Source: Alphaproteobacteria bacterium UBA7314 (lineage in GTDB: Bacteria; Pseudomonadota; Alphaproteobacteria; MPNO01; UBA830). Taken from it: a stretch of DNA of 64,000 nt. This document shows positions 55,197 through 63,045 of this stretch, one piece after another; position 1 is the first letter of the stretch, and the number at the start of each line of letters is the position of its first letter. The notes under the pieces are model-generated. The model did not search any database, had not been told where the DNA came from, and saw nothing but the letters and a program-made list of their open reading frames with translations. A program made the position numbers and the translations under genes. The DNA lies in assembly GCA_002471575.1 (NCBI GenBank), contig DKQG01000050.1, positions 1,167 through 65,166 of the forward strand, given 5' to 3'.

Positions 55197-57515
55197 ATGC
55201 AATTTGGTGTTGGACAGCCCGTGCCGCGCACGGAGGATCCGAAATTTCTGATGGGCCAGGGACAGTATGTGGACGATATCCGTCTACCCTTTACGGCAAT
55301 CGGCTATGTACTGCGGTCGCCCTATCCGCATGCGAAGGTCAACGGCGTCAACGCAGACGCGGCGAAGGAAGCGCCGGGCGTCGTATTGATCCTGACCGGC
55401 GCCGATGCGGAGGCGCAGGGTCTCGGCACGCTGCACTGCCACGTCCCTCCAATGGCGTTCGGCGGACCGCCTTCACCGACCCCGGCGCATCCGATCCTGG
55501 CGCGCGACCGGGTCCGTTGCGTCGGCGATCCCGTGGCATTTGTGGTGGCCGAAACGCTGGCCGAGGCCAAGGACGCCGCCGAGATGATCGAGGTCAATTA
55601 CGAGGCCCTGCCAGCCGTCGGATCGACCCGTGCCGCGGTGAAAGACGGTGCGCCACAGGTATGGGACGACAATCCCGGCAATCTGTGGTTCGAAATGGAC
55701 CGCGGTGACGCCGATGCCACCGACGCCGCCTTCGCTAGAGCGGCACATGTGGTGAAAGCGGACCTGCACCACAACCGGATTTCCGCCAATGCCATGGAGC
55801 CGCGCGCGGCGCTGGCCGAATACAGCGCGGGCCGGCGCGAATGGACGTGCTACATGTCGAGCCAAGGCACCCATCAGCACCGCCCGACTTTCGCCGAGAT
55901 ATTTCATCAACCAGCGACCGCGTTCCGGGTGATCGCGCCCGATGTGGGCGGAGGGTTCGGTATGAAAAACGGCGTCTTCCCGGAAGATGCACTGGTCGCC
56001 TGGGCCGCACGGGAGCTAGGACGGCCCGTCAAATGGACGGGGGACCGGTCTGAATCGCTGATCAGCGACACTCACGCCCGCGACGCCGAAACCGACAGCG
56101 AAATGGCGCTGGACGAGAACGGCAAGATTCTCGCCATCCGCGTGAAGGCGGATTACGGCGTCGGCGCCTATCTGTCCGCGTCAGCACCAGTACCGGCCTG
56201 CATCGGGTCGATGGTGTACCAGAACGTCTACGTATACGGCGCCATGCACATTCATATCCGCGTGGTTTTCAGCAATACCACCTGGACCGGCCCCTATCGC
56301 GGCGCCGGACGTCCGGAAGCGGTCTACGTGGTCGAACGGCTGCTCGATATCGCCGCCGACGAGATGGGCATAGATCCGGTGGAAATCCGTCAGCGGAATT
56401 ATATCACCGAGGAGAAGATGCCCTTCACCACGCTAATCCCGACGGTATACGATTCCGGCGATTTTCCGGGGATCACGGATCATGCGGCGGACATCGCCGA
56501 CATTCCCGGGTTCGAGGCGCGTAAGGCGGAAAGCGCTGCTCGCGGCAAGCTGCGAGGGCTGGGCACGTGTTCGTTCATTGATTTCGCATCGCCGTTCAAC
56601 GACCGCATGGAAATCCGCTTCGACGATACCGGCTCGGTGACCGTGGTCGCGGGAACGCACAGCCACGGCCAGGGCCACCAGACGGTATATGCCCAGATGA
56701 TCCACAGCTGGCTCGGCGTACCGTTCGAGAAGATTCGCCTTTTACAGGGTGATTCTGACAAGGTCACTTACGGTCGCGGCACCTACGGGTCGCGCTCAAT
56801 GACCATAGGCGGTTCAGCGCTCCGGCTCGCCGCCGACAAGATCATCGACAAGGCGAGGAAGATCGCCGCCCACGTTCTCGAGGCAGCGGAGGAAGATATC
56901 GAGTTCGCCGACGGCAACCTGACCGTCGCCGGGACAGACAAGTCGATGCATATCTGCGACATAGCGCCGATGTCCTATATGCCGATGGGTTGGCCGACGG
57001 AGCTGGGAATTGGGCTGGAAGCAGAAGCCACCTGGAACCCTGAAACCGGCCCCAACTGGCCGAACGGCACCCACTTCACCGAGGTCGAGGTGGATCCCGA
57101 TACCGGGTTCGTGGATCTGGTCCGCCACATCGCGGTCAACGATTCCGGCGAGGTGATCAACCCGCTGCTGCTGGCTGGCCAGGTCCATGGCGGCGTCGCC
57201 CAGGGGGTCGGACAGGCACTGATGGAAGACGTCACCTACGACTCCGACGGCCAGATCCTGGCCGGGTCATTCCTAGACTATTGTATGCCCCGCGCCGACG
57301 ACCTGCCGATGATCGAAACGTCGGACTTCGTGGCCGCCTGCCAGACCAATCCGCTGGGCGTGAAAGGCGGCGGCGAATCCGGGACGGTGGGATCTATCGC
57401 GTCGACGGTAAACGCCATCGTCGATGCGCTTTCCGATTACGGCGTGACCGATATCGACATGCCGGCGACGCCGCTGAAGGTGTGGCAGGCCATACAGCAA
57501 GGGACGACTGCCTGA
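55197..57515 (+). CDS. Xanthine dehydrogenase family molybdopterin-binding (large) subunit
   Basis: The 772-residue protein is a CoxL/XdhB-type large subunit that binds molybdopterin cytosine dinucleotide. It starts VGQPVPRTEDPKFLMGQGQYVDDI. It has PDVGGGFGMKNGVFPEDALVAW, the loop GPYRGAGRPEAVY and the catalytic glutamate in GVKGGGESGTVGS. The loop is of the AYRGAGR (form II) type, not the cysteine-bearing type of true CO dehydrogenase. The substrate is therefore unknown. The FAD-binding and [2Fe-2S] subunits that such enzymes need are not adjacent. The stop shares a base with the pyrE start. Confidence 0.93.
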   Translation: MQFGVGQPVPRTEDPKFLMGQGQYVDDIRLPFTAIGYVLRSPYPHAKVNGVNADAAKEAPGVVLILTGADAEAQGLGTLHCHVPPMAFGGPPSPTPAHPILARDRVRCVGDPVAFVVAETLAEAKDAAEMIEVNYEALPAVGSTRAAVKDGAPQVWDDNPGNLWFEMDRGDADATDAAFARAAHVVKADLHHNRISANAMEPRAALAEYSAGRREWTCYMSSQGTHQHRPTFAEIFHQPATAFRVIAPDVGGGFGMKNGVFPEDALVAWAARELGRPVKWTGDRSESLISDTHARDAETDSEMALDENGKILAIRVKADYGVGAYLSASAPVPACIGSMVYQNVYVYGAMHIHIRVVFSNTTWTGPYRGAGRPEAVYVVERLLDIAADEMGIDPVEIRQRNYITEEKMPFTTLIPTVYDSGDFPGITDHAADIADIPGFEARKAESAARGKLRGLGTCSFIDFASPFNDRMEIRFDDTGSVTVVAGTHSHGQGHQTVYAQMIHSWLGVPFEKIRLLQGDSDKVTYGRGTYGSRSMTIGGSALRLAADKIIDKARKIAAHVLEAAEEDIEFADGNLTVAGTDKSMHICDIAPMSYMPMGWPTELGIGLEAEATWNPETGPNWPNGTHFTEVEVDPDTGFVDLVRHIAVNDSGEVINPLLLAGQVHGGVAQGVGQALMEDVTYDSDGQILAGSFLDYCMPRADDLPMIETSDFVAACQTNPLGVKGGGESGTVGSIASTVNAIVDALSDYGVTDIDMPATPLKVWQAIQQGTTA

Positions 57516-58063
57516 TGGACGACCGGAAAAAACAACTGCGCGACATCATCGCGGCAAAATCATTCTCGAAAGGCGGCGACTTCAAGTTGGCATCGGGCCA
57601 GTCCAGCGGCTTCTACTTCGACATGAAACCGACCGTGATGGACCCGGAAGGCGCACGGCTGGCGGCTGAACTGATCCTGGAGGCCGTCGCCGGCGAAGAC
57701 TTGGACTGCGTCGGCGGTATGGCGGTTGGCGCCGTACCCATCGTTGCCGCCGTCGCCATGGCATCGTCCGGCACCGACCGCCCCCTGCCCGGCTTTCTGG
57801 TCAGAAAAGAAATCAAGGAACGCGGCACCGAGAAACAGGTCGAAGGCAACATGCTAGAAGGCGGCAAAGTGCTGATCGTCGAAGACGTCACCACGACCGG
57901 CGGCTCGTCGATGCAGGCGATCGACGCCGTTCAGCGCGAAGGCAACGGCACCGTGCCCATCGTGGTCACCATCGTCGACCGGCTTCAGGGCGCGGAGGAC
58001 AATTTCCGGGAAAAGGGAATTCGGATGATTTCCCTGCTGACTAAGGACGATTTCACGGACTAG
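57515..58063 (+). CDS. pyrE: Orotate phosphoribosyltransferase
   Basis: PyrE makes orotidine monophosphate from orotate and PRPP. The 182-residue product has FKLASGQSSGFYFDMKPT, KEIKERGTEKQVEG and the PRPP-binding motif VLIVEDVTTTGGSS. Its ATG overlaps the stop of the molybdenum-enzyme gene (TGATG); the longer frame upstream lies inside that gene. The placement, in an apparent oxidoreductase operon, is unusual for a pyrimidine gene. Confidence 0.94.
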   Translation: MDDRKKQLRDIIAAKSFSKGGDFKLASGQSSGFYFDMKPTVMDPEGARLAAELILEAVAGEDLDCVGGMAVGAVPIVAAVAMASSGTDRPLPGFLVRKEIKERGTEKQVEGNMLEGGKVLIVEDVTTTGGSSMQAIDAVQREGNGTVPIVVTIVDRLQGAEDNFREKGIRMISLLTKDDFTD

Positions 58064-58076
58064 CGAAGCCTTCTCC

Positions 58077-58346
58077 ATGATCTACACCGTCAGCATTCGC
58101 CAGCACGACAGCCCCGTACCGGTGGAGATTGGCCAAACGATCCTGGAAGCCACCCTGACTCTGGGGGTGCCTTACCCGCATGGATGCCGGTCGGGCAATT
58201 GCGGGTCCTGCAAGTCGCGGCTGTTTGCGGGCGACGTCGAGATGTCACCTTATTCGGAATACGCCCTGAGCGACGACGAAAAAGCCGACGGACGGATTTC
58301 ACCCTCAAATGGTGGGACGGGGAAGATCGCATCGCCGCCGACCTGA
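58077..58346 (+). CDS. Truncated 2Fe-2S ferredoxin-like protein lacking the fourth cysteine
   Basis: The first 70 or so of 89 residues match the N-terminal domain of BenC/plant-type ferredoxin reductases: IGQTILEATLTLGVPYPHGCR with CRSGNCGSCKSRLFAGDVEM. The sequence reaches LSDDEKADG, where homologues continue with a (L/I)LACRA segment that gives the fourth cluster cysteine. Here it changes to a polar Ser/Gly/Pro tail without any cysteine. The FAD and NAD domains are absent too. The cluster probably cannot form normally. This looks like a deletion product. ATG starts 13 bases after pyrE. Confidence 0.7.
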   Translation: MIYTVSIRQHDSPVPVEIGQTILEATLTLGVPYPHGCRSGNCGSCKSRLFAGDVEMSPYSEYALSDDEKADGRISPSNGGTGKIASPPT

Positions 58347-58645
58347 TGTCTGTTGCAGAAGATGCCGTTGGCCGCGAAACGGTCGGGACTCGTATCGCGA
58401 ACATCGAGTTTGCAGGCTCCGATCATCTGCACGGCGTCGCGTCTACAGCGCTCGCTCGAGGCGGTCTAGCCGATGCGGGGCTCGTCAAAAGCGCTGCTGG
58501 ATCCGCATCGATCGCGGTTCACCACGCCGCGCTGGGATTGGCCGCCGGGCAATCAGGTGCCCATCCGTTCGCCGCCAAGTTCCGGCTGTTCCAGGCAGGC
58601 CGCTGGCCGCTGGGCATATACGGAAACGTTTTCTACGTCTTTTAA
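58346..58645 (+). CDS. Unrecognised ORF, possibly the 3' part of a truncated gene
   Basis: The ATG overlaps the ferredoxin stop (TGATG) and gives 99 residues. Composition is protein-like, with segments SVAEDAVGRETVGTRIAN, IAVHHAALGLAAGQSG and the C-terminus FRLFQAGRWPLGIYGNVFYV. The same frame stays protein-like for about 15 codons before the ATG (FTLKWWDGEDRIAADL). This suggests that the true gene began further upstream and was joined to the ferredoxin by a deletion near 58295. I do not recognise the family. Confidence 0.45.
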   Translation: MSVAEDAVGRETVGTRIANIEFAGSDHLHGVASTALARGGLADAGLVKSAAGSASIAVHHAALGLAAGQSGAHPFAAKFRLFQAGRWPLGIYGNVFYVF

Positions 58646-58767
58646 GCCAGGGTGCTCCGCCAGCAGAATTCGACACGGATCCTATACCGCGTTTCGTCTT
58701 GTCTAATCCGTGCTGGCCGAATAGGCTCCGGCCTTTCTTGCGCCGAGAATAGGGGAAGGCAGGCGTC

Positions 58768-59184
58768 TTGCCGTTTACCAATCGATATCAGACCCGCGCC
58801 GAATGGGCGGATTGCGACCCGCTGGGGCAAACGTTCTATCCGAACTATTTCAGGTGGTTCGATATCGGCACGCACACGCTGCTGGATGCAGCGGGACACC
58901 CCTATGACGGGTTGATCGAGGAATACGGCCTGGCTGGCCTGCCGCTGGTTGATGCGCAGGCGTCGTTTCGCGACCGTTGCCGGTGGACGGACAACCTGGA
59001 AATCGAAAGTTTCATTTCCCGTTTCGGCAGCAAAAGCTTTACCGTGACGCACAACATCTGGAACGGCGGCGACGTAGCTGTCGAGGGCAAGGAAGTTCGT
59101 ATCTGGGGCCTGTTCGATCCGGAAGACGACACCAAACTTATGGCCGGCGAGATCCCGGAAGATTTCAAACAGATATTCGCGTAG
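58768..59184 (+). CDS. Acyl-CoA thioesterase, 4-hydroxybenzoyl-CoA thioesterase family
   Basis: This 138-residue hot-dog fold protein probably hydrolyses an aryl- or acyl-CoA. The catalytic-type segment AEWADCDPLGQTFYPNYFRWFD contains the Asp of the 4HBT family (WxDxDPxGxxYYPxYxxW). The start is TTG 58768 with GGGGAAGGCAGG just upstream. It lies 12 bases before the marR gene. With gentisate dioxygenase nearby, an aromatic CoA ester is a reasonable but unproven substrate. Confidence 0.85.
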   Translation: MPFTNRYQTRAEWADCDPLGQTFYPNYFRWFDIGTHTLLDAAGHPYDGLIEEYGLAGLPLVDAQASFRDRCRWTDNLEIESFISRFGSKSFTVTHNIWNGGDVAVEGKEVRIWGLFDPEDDTKLMAGEIPEDFKQIFA

Positions 59185-59195
59185 GCGGGACCTGC

Positions 59196-59666
59196 ATGGC
59201 GTCAAAAAAATCAAGCGCGCGTTCCAGCGACCGGCGGGGTGACATAGTTATGGGCATGCTGCCCGACCTGATCGGTTTCAACCTGCGATGCGCCCAGTTG
59301 GTGCTGTTCCAGCATTTCGGCGCTACAGTCGGACAGGACGGCATATCCGTGCCCCAGTTCGGGACGCTGCTGTTGATCGAAGCCAACCCCGACATCAGCC
59401 AAAGCGCGATTGCCGAAGCGCTGCGTTTAGACCGGTCGACACTGGTACAGATCATCGACCGGTTGGAAAATCGTGGGCTGGTGGTTCGGCACGTATCGCC
59501 GACTGACCGCCGGTCCCACGCGTTGCAGCTGACAGACGCGGGGTCGGAAACGCTGGCGGAACTGAAACAACGCACCGTCGAACACGAAGACGACGTCGCC
59601 TCGGCACTAAACGACGACGAACGCGCGCAGTTCATTTCACTGCTTAAGAGGCTGTACGGCGGCTAG
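59196..59666 (+). CDS. MarR family transcriptional regulator
   Basis: The 156-residue protein has the MarR winged helix. SQSAIAEALRLDRSTLVQIIDRLENRGLV is the recognition helix and wing approach, and HVSPTDRRSHALQLTDAG is the wing with the DRR motif. The start at MASKKSS follows the thioesterase by 12 bases. MarR regulators often sense aromatic acids. It is convergent with gentisate dioxygenase and may control that gene and its own operon. I saw no sure operator. Confidence 0.9.
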   Translation: MASKKSSARSSDRRGDIVMGMLPDLIGFNLRCAQLVLFQHFGATVGQDGISVPQFGTLLLIEANPDISQSAIAEALRLDRSTLVQIIDRLENRGLVVRHVSPTDRRSHALQLTDAGSETLAELKQRTVEHEDDVASALNDDERAQFISLLKRLYGG

Positions 59667-59679
59667 AGGCACGACTGAC

Positions 59680-59727
59680 TTCATCCTGAAGAGGTCCGCA
59701 GAGCCGTCTCGAAGGAAGAGACGGCCC
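59680..59727. repeat. Degenerate REP-like palindrome
   Basis: The sequence TTCATCCTGAAGAGG, then GCCGTCTCGAAGGA, resembles a palindromic element common between genes in alphaproteobacteria (CATCCTGAGGAG...CGTCTCGAAGGATG). That comparison is from memory. It contains a perfect stem GCCGTCTC (59703-59710) / GAGACGGC (59718-59725). It sits between two convergent genes and may also end transcription, but no T run follows. Confidence 0.5.
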
Positions 59728-59746
59728 TGGCCGATTTGACAGCCTA

Positions 59747-60799
59747 TTAACCCGTTTCGCCCTCGCGGAACAGACCGAGCTTCTGCTGCACTGGCTGATC
59801 GGTAAAGCTGAATAGGAACGAGTCTTCGTCAGCCTGGTGTTCGTGCTTGAACCAGGCGGGCACGACGAAGGTGTCCCTTGCCTTCCAGGTCATCTTCTGC
59901 CCGTTGATGATCGTGCTGCCGGATCCTTCGACACAGTGATACACCCAGGCTGCGGTCGTCTGGTACACATCGCCTGAGAAGCCATTGGGCAGCTTTTGCA
60001 TATAGGTACCGACGGTCGGCATGACCGGCCCACCCGTCGTCGGGTTGATGTATTCGAGCTTGTAGCCGTGACGGGCATCGATATCGCCCGATTTTGACAA
60101 GGTATCCAGCGTGTCGCGCGTCTGGACGTAAGGATAATGGAACACTGGTGAATTTGCCGGTCCCGACGTTTCGCCGAACGGCCGCATATTGCCACCGTAT
60201 CGCGCCATATTATCGCCCGACGGCCGTCCCTGCGGGAATTCGGATTCGGGATAGGGTTCGGCAAAGACCGGGCCGAGATGGCGGACAAGCGGGATGTCCA
60301 GCCCGTCGAGCCAGACAACCGGCACATCGCCATCATGGCCATGGTCGTGCCACACCCAGGATGGCGTCAGGATCAGATCGCCGACCTCCATATAGGCTTT
60401 TTCGCCGTTCAACGCGGTATAGGCGCCGGTTCCTTCGACGATAAACCTCAGCGCACAAGGCGAATGTCGGTGCGCGGGTGCGACTTCGCCGGGCATGATC
60501 AGCTGCAGGCCGGCGTACAAGGCCTCGGTGATGCAAGATTTCTCTTCCAGTCCAGGGTTTTCGAGAACCATGACGCGACGCTCGGCTTCTTCCGCCGAGA
60601 TGATATCGGCTGACTCCATGATATAGGGACGGCACAAATCATAATCCCATTTGTGCGGAACCGCGTCCGTCACCGGCGCTTCAGCCAGCAGCGTGTGCAA
60701 TACTTCCCACAGCGGCGTCATCTTTTGTTCCGCCATGCGACCGTAAAAATCGGCGCGGGCGTTGGTCAATTCCGGTTTTTCGTGCAGGGCCCTGCTCAT
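59747..60799 (-). CDS. Gentisate 1,2-dioxygenase
   Basis: The enzyme opens the gentisate ring to maleylpyruvate with Fe(II). The 350-residue bicupin has the N-terminal cupin with APAHRHSPCALRFIVEGTGAYTALNG-type sequence (iron histidines in PAHRHS) and LTPSWVWHDHGHDGDVPVVWLDGLDIPLV. A second cupin has VYHCVEGSGSTIINGQ and FVVPAWFKHEHQA. The maleylpyruvate isomerase and fumarylpyruvate hydrolase genes are not in the window. Its promoter side faces a 546-base gap. Confidence 0.92.
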   Translation of the reverse strand: MSRALHEKPELTNARADFYGRMAEQKMTPLWEVLHTLLAEAPVTDAVPHKWDYDLCRPYIMESADIISAEEAERRVMVLENPGLEEKSCITEALYAGLQLIMPGEVAPAHRHSPCALRFIVEGTGAYTALNGEKAYMEVGDLILTPSWVWHDHGHDGDVPVVWLDGLDIPLVRHLGPVFAEPYPESEFPQGRPSGDNMARYGGNMRPFGETSGPANSPVFHYPYVQTRDTLDTLSKSGDIDARHGYKLEYINPTTGGPVMPTVGTYMQKLPNGFSGDVYQTTAAWVYHCVEGSGSTIINGQKMTWKARDTFVVPAWFKHEHQADEDSFLFSFTDQPVQQKLGLFREGETG

Positions 60800-61345
60800 C
60801 TTTCGATCCTCTTCGATACGTTTTAAGCCGATGATAACACTATTGCGGGCCGCGTCCCGTTAGAAAAGTTTTATCCGTGCAGGGATCAAACAAATGATAG
60901 GAGACCCTGAACGCCTGGAAACTGGCGAGACGCGCGCGGACGCGTATAAACGGGGAAATCGTTCGGTAATCCGGCGGGCTTATCCTGCACGTTTTCGAAT
61001 ATTCCATCCCGCTTCAGAGCGAACCCGCGTTCCGCAGCCTATAGTTTTTGAGGGAGCGGCGCCGTCTCAGATGGGGAACCCATCCTCTTACTACCCCTCG
61101 CCACAACGAGCCCTATACGCCGGAAAAACCGTCGACGGCTAAACACTTCACCGCACGCCCGCGTTCGCGCAGCTTCGTCAGCATGTAATGTGAGAATAAC
61201 AAAGAAAACCTATACCTTACCGACCCGCTTGACCGTTTGTTCGAGGAATCCGGCCCGGGTGTTGCGGGCCAAGATAAGTCACGGGTATTGCGCGGTCGCG
61301 GAAACTGACCTATCCCACCATCGACCCAGAAAACACGGGATTGAC
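60800..61345. other. Divergent intergenic region between gentisate dioxygenase and wecB
   Basis: I see no supported gene in these 546 bases. An 82-codon frame (60894-61142) has no ribosome-binding site and no family likeness. The region should hold the two divergent promoters. A short ATCA-N6-TGAT element near 60880 is too weak to call an operator. Confidence 0.45.
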
Positions 61346-62440
61346 ATGTCACGCGTATTCCACCTGATCGCCGCGGCCCGGCCGAACTTCATGAAGATCG
61401 CGCCGATTTATCATGCGATGAAGGCGGCCGACGGGTACACGCCGGTGATCGTGCACACTGGACAGCATTACGACGCCAACATGTCGGACAGTTTTTTCGT
61501 CGACCTTGGGCTGCCGGCGCCGGACTTCAACTTGGAAGTTGGTAGCGGCACTCACGCGCAGCAGACCGGCGCCGTCATGATCGCCTACGAGCAGATCATC
61601 ACGGATACCCCGCCGGCCGCGACCATCGTAGTCGGCGACGTAAATTCCACCATCGCCTGCACGCTAGCGGCCAAGAAGCTCTGCCTACCGGTGGCGCACT
61701 TGGAGGCCGGGCTGCGCAGCCGTGACTGGGGAATGCCGGAGGAGATCAACCGGATCGTGACCGATTCGATCTCGGACATCTTGTGGACCCCGTCACCGGA
61801 CGGAGACGACAATCTCCGTAACGAGGGCGTCGCGCCGGAACGCATTACTCGGGTTGGCAACGTGATGATGGATTCATACGAGCTGATGCGGCCGCGAATC
61901 GAAGCGGAAACCCCGCGCGAGGAATTTGGCCTTGCAGAAAAAGGTTACGGCATCGTAACCCTTCACCGGCCCAGCAACGTGGACGCCAAGGAGACGTTAG
62001 GCCCGCTGGTCGACGCGCTAAAAGCCTCTGCTGCAAGAATCCCGTTGCTGTTCCCGCTGCACCCGCGAACGCGCAAGAACCTGGATACCCATGGTCTGCT
62101 GGACGATTTCCTGTCCGCGACGGGCATCCATGTGAGCGAGCCGATCAACTATATCCGTTTCATGGGCCTTGTTCGCGAAGCCGCCCTTGTCATCACTGAT
62201 TCCGGTGGCATCCAAGAGGAAACCACATATCTGGATATTCCCTGCATCACGCTGCGCGAAAACACCGAACGCCCCGTCACGGTGACCGAAGGGACGAACC
62301 GGCTCGCAACGATCGCCGACCTGCAGGGTTACGTTGACGATATTCTCGCCGGGAACTGGCAAAGCGGCGTGCGCCCCGACCTCTGGGACGGCAAATCCGC
62401 CGCCCGGGTCGTGGACGACCTCAAGAAACGTCTCGGCTGA
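61346..62440 (+). CDS. wecB: UDP-N-acetylglucosamine 2-epimerase, non-hydrolysing
   Basis: WecB makes UDP-ManNAc for surface polysaccharides. The 364-residue protein starts MSRVFHLIAAARPNFMKIAPIYHA, where the usual GTRPE sequence reads AARPN. It has VHTGQHYDANMSDSFF, HLEAGLRS, RIVTDSISDILWTPS and ITDSGGIQEETTYLDIPCITLRENTERP-type catalytic sequence in its C-terminal half. GGGA sits 6 bases before the ATG. The longer upstream frame to 61190 is not conserved. The sugar-epimerase gene nearby supports a polysaccharide role. Confidence 0.93.
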   Translation: MSRVFHLIAAARPNFMKIAPIYHAMKAADGYTPVIVHTGQHYDANMSDSFFVDLGLPAPDFNLEVGSGTHAQQTGAVMIAYEQIITDTPPAATIVVGDVNSTIACTLAAKKLCLPVAHLEAGLRSRDWGMPEEINRIVTDSISDILWTPSPDGDDNLRNEGVAPERITRVGNVMMDSYELMRPRIEAETPREEFGLAEKGYGIVTLHRPSNVDAKETLGPLVDALKASAARIPLLFPLHPRTRKNLDTHGLLDDFLSATGIHVSEPINYIRFMGLVREAALVITDSGGIQEETTYLDIPCITLRENTERPVTVTEGTNRLATIADLQGYVDDILAGNWQSGVRPDLWDGKSAARVVDDLKKRLG

Positions 62441-62445
62441 TCCGG

Positions 62446-63042
62446 CTATTTCCACAGGATCGTGCGGGCAAAATCCTTCGCCAATGTGTTCATGCTTTGC
62501 CGTTCCGCCAAACAGACGTTGAACCGGGATAAGATATCGACCGCGACTTTCTTGTTTTCCTTGTTTCGCCACCAGACATCTTCCATCGCATAGTTCAGGC
62601 TGCCGAAGACGCTTTTATCCAGCGGTGCCACGAAATCGGGACAATCATCAGGCCGCCTAGTGACTATCGCCCTGTAGGAGATGGACGAAAATCTCGAGGT
62701 CTCTTAGGTCGAGGCAAGAATCGGCGTAGGATCTTCGAGCACCGATAACGCCCCCTGCTTTATTCGCGGCGCAGGTTGGGGATCCGCCCAGAAATCGAAG
62801 ATGCCTACATAGACGCAGAACGCGACATCCAGCACAAGCCGATCCGCGAGCATGCCCCACGATTCGGGATACTTCGACGTAATGAAATTGGTCACTTGGC
62901 TAGCCAGTTCGAACAGCTTGTGCAGACGCGCCGCAAGAGCCCGGCGTGGTTCGGTACGCCGAGAACCAGGTACCCGCCCGGCTCTGTGCCGGGAGCGATA
63001 TCGGGCTTTTACGATGAGGGCCGGGCCGATTACAGTCTGCGC
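62446..63042 (-). pseudogene. Decayed gene between two sugar-nucleotide genes
   Basis: Three minus-strand segments look like coding DNA but are split by stops and a frameshift. The first (near 63000) reads APGTEPGGYLVLGVPNHAGLL. The second (about 62704-62940) includes LHKLFELASQVTNF, KYPESWGMLADRL and LDVAFCVYVGIFDFWADPQ. The third (62446-62696) includes DDCPDFVAPLDKSVFGSLNY and AMEDVWWRNKENKKVAVDIL. The first resembles the PGGyLvLgvPN stretch of SAM methyltransferases, but I do not place the whole. The context suggests a surface-polysaccharide gene that has been lost. Confidence 0.5.
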
Positions 63043-63045
63043 TGG

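Noticed and set aside
60894..61142. An 82-codon frame upstream of wecB
   Set aside because: No ribosome-binding site, no motif; the region looks intergenic.
61190..61345. Upstream extension of wecB
   Set aside because: The family N-terminus begins at the ATG at 61346; the extra 52 residues are not family-like.
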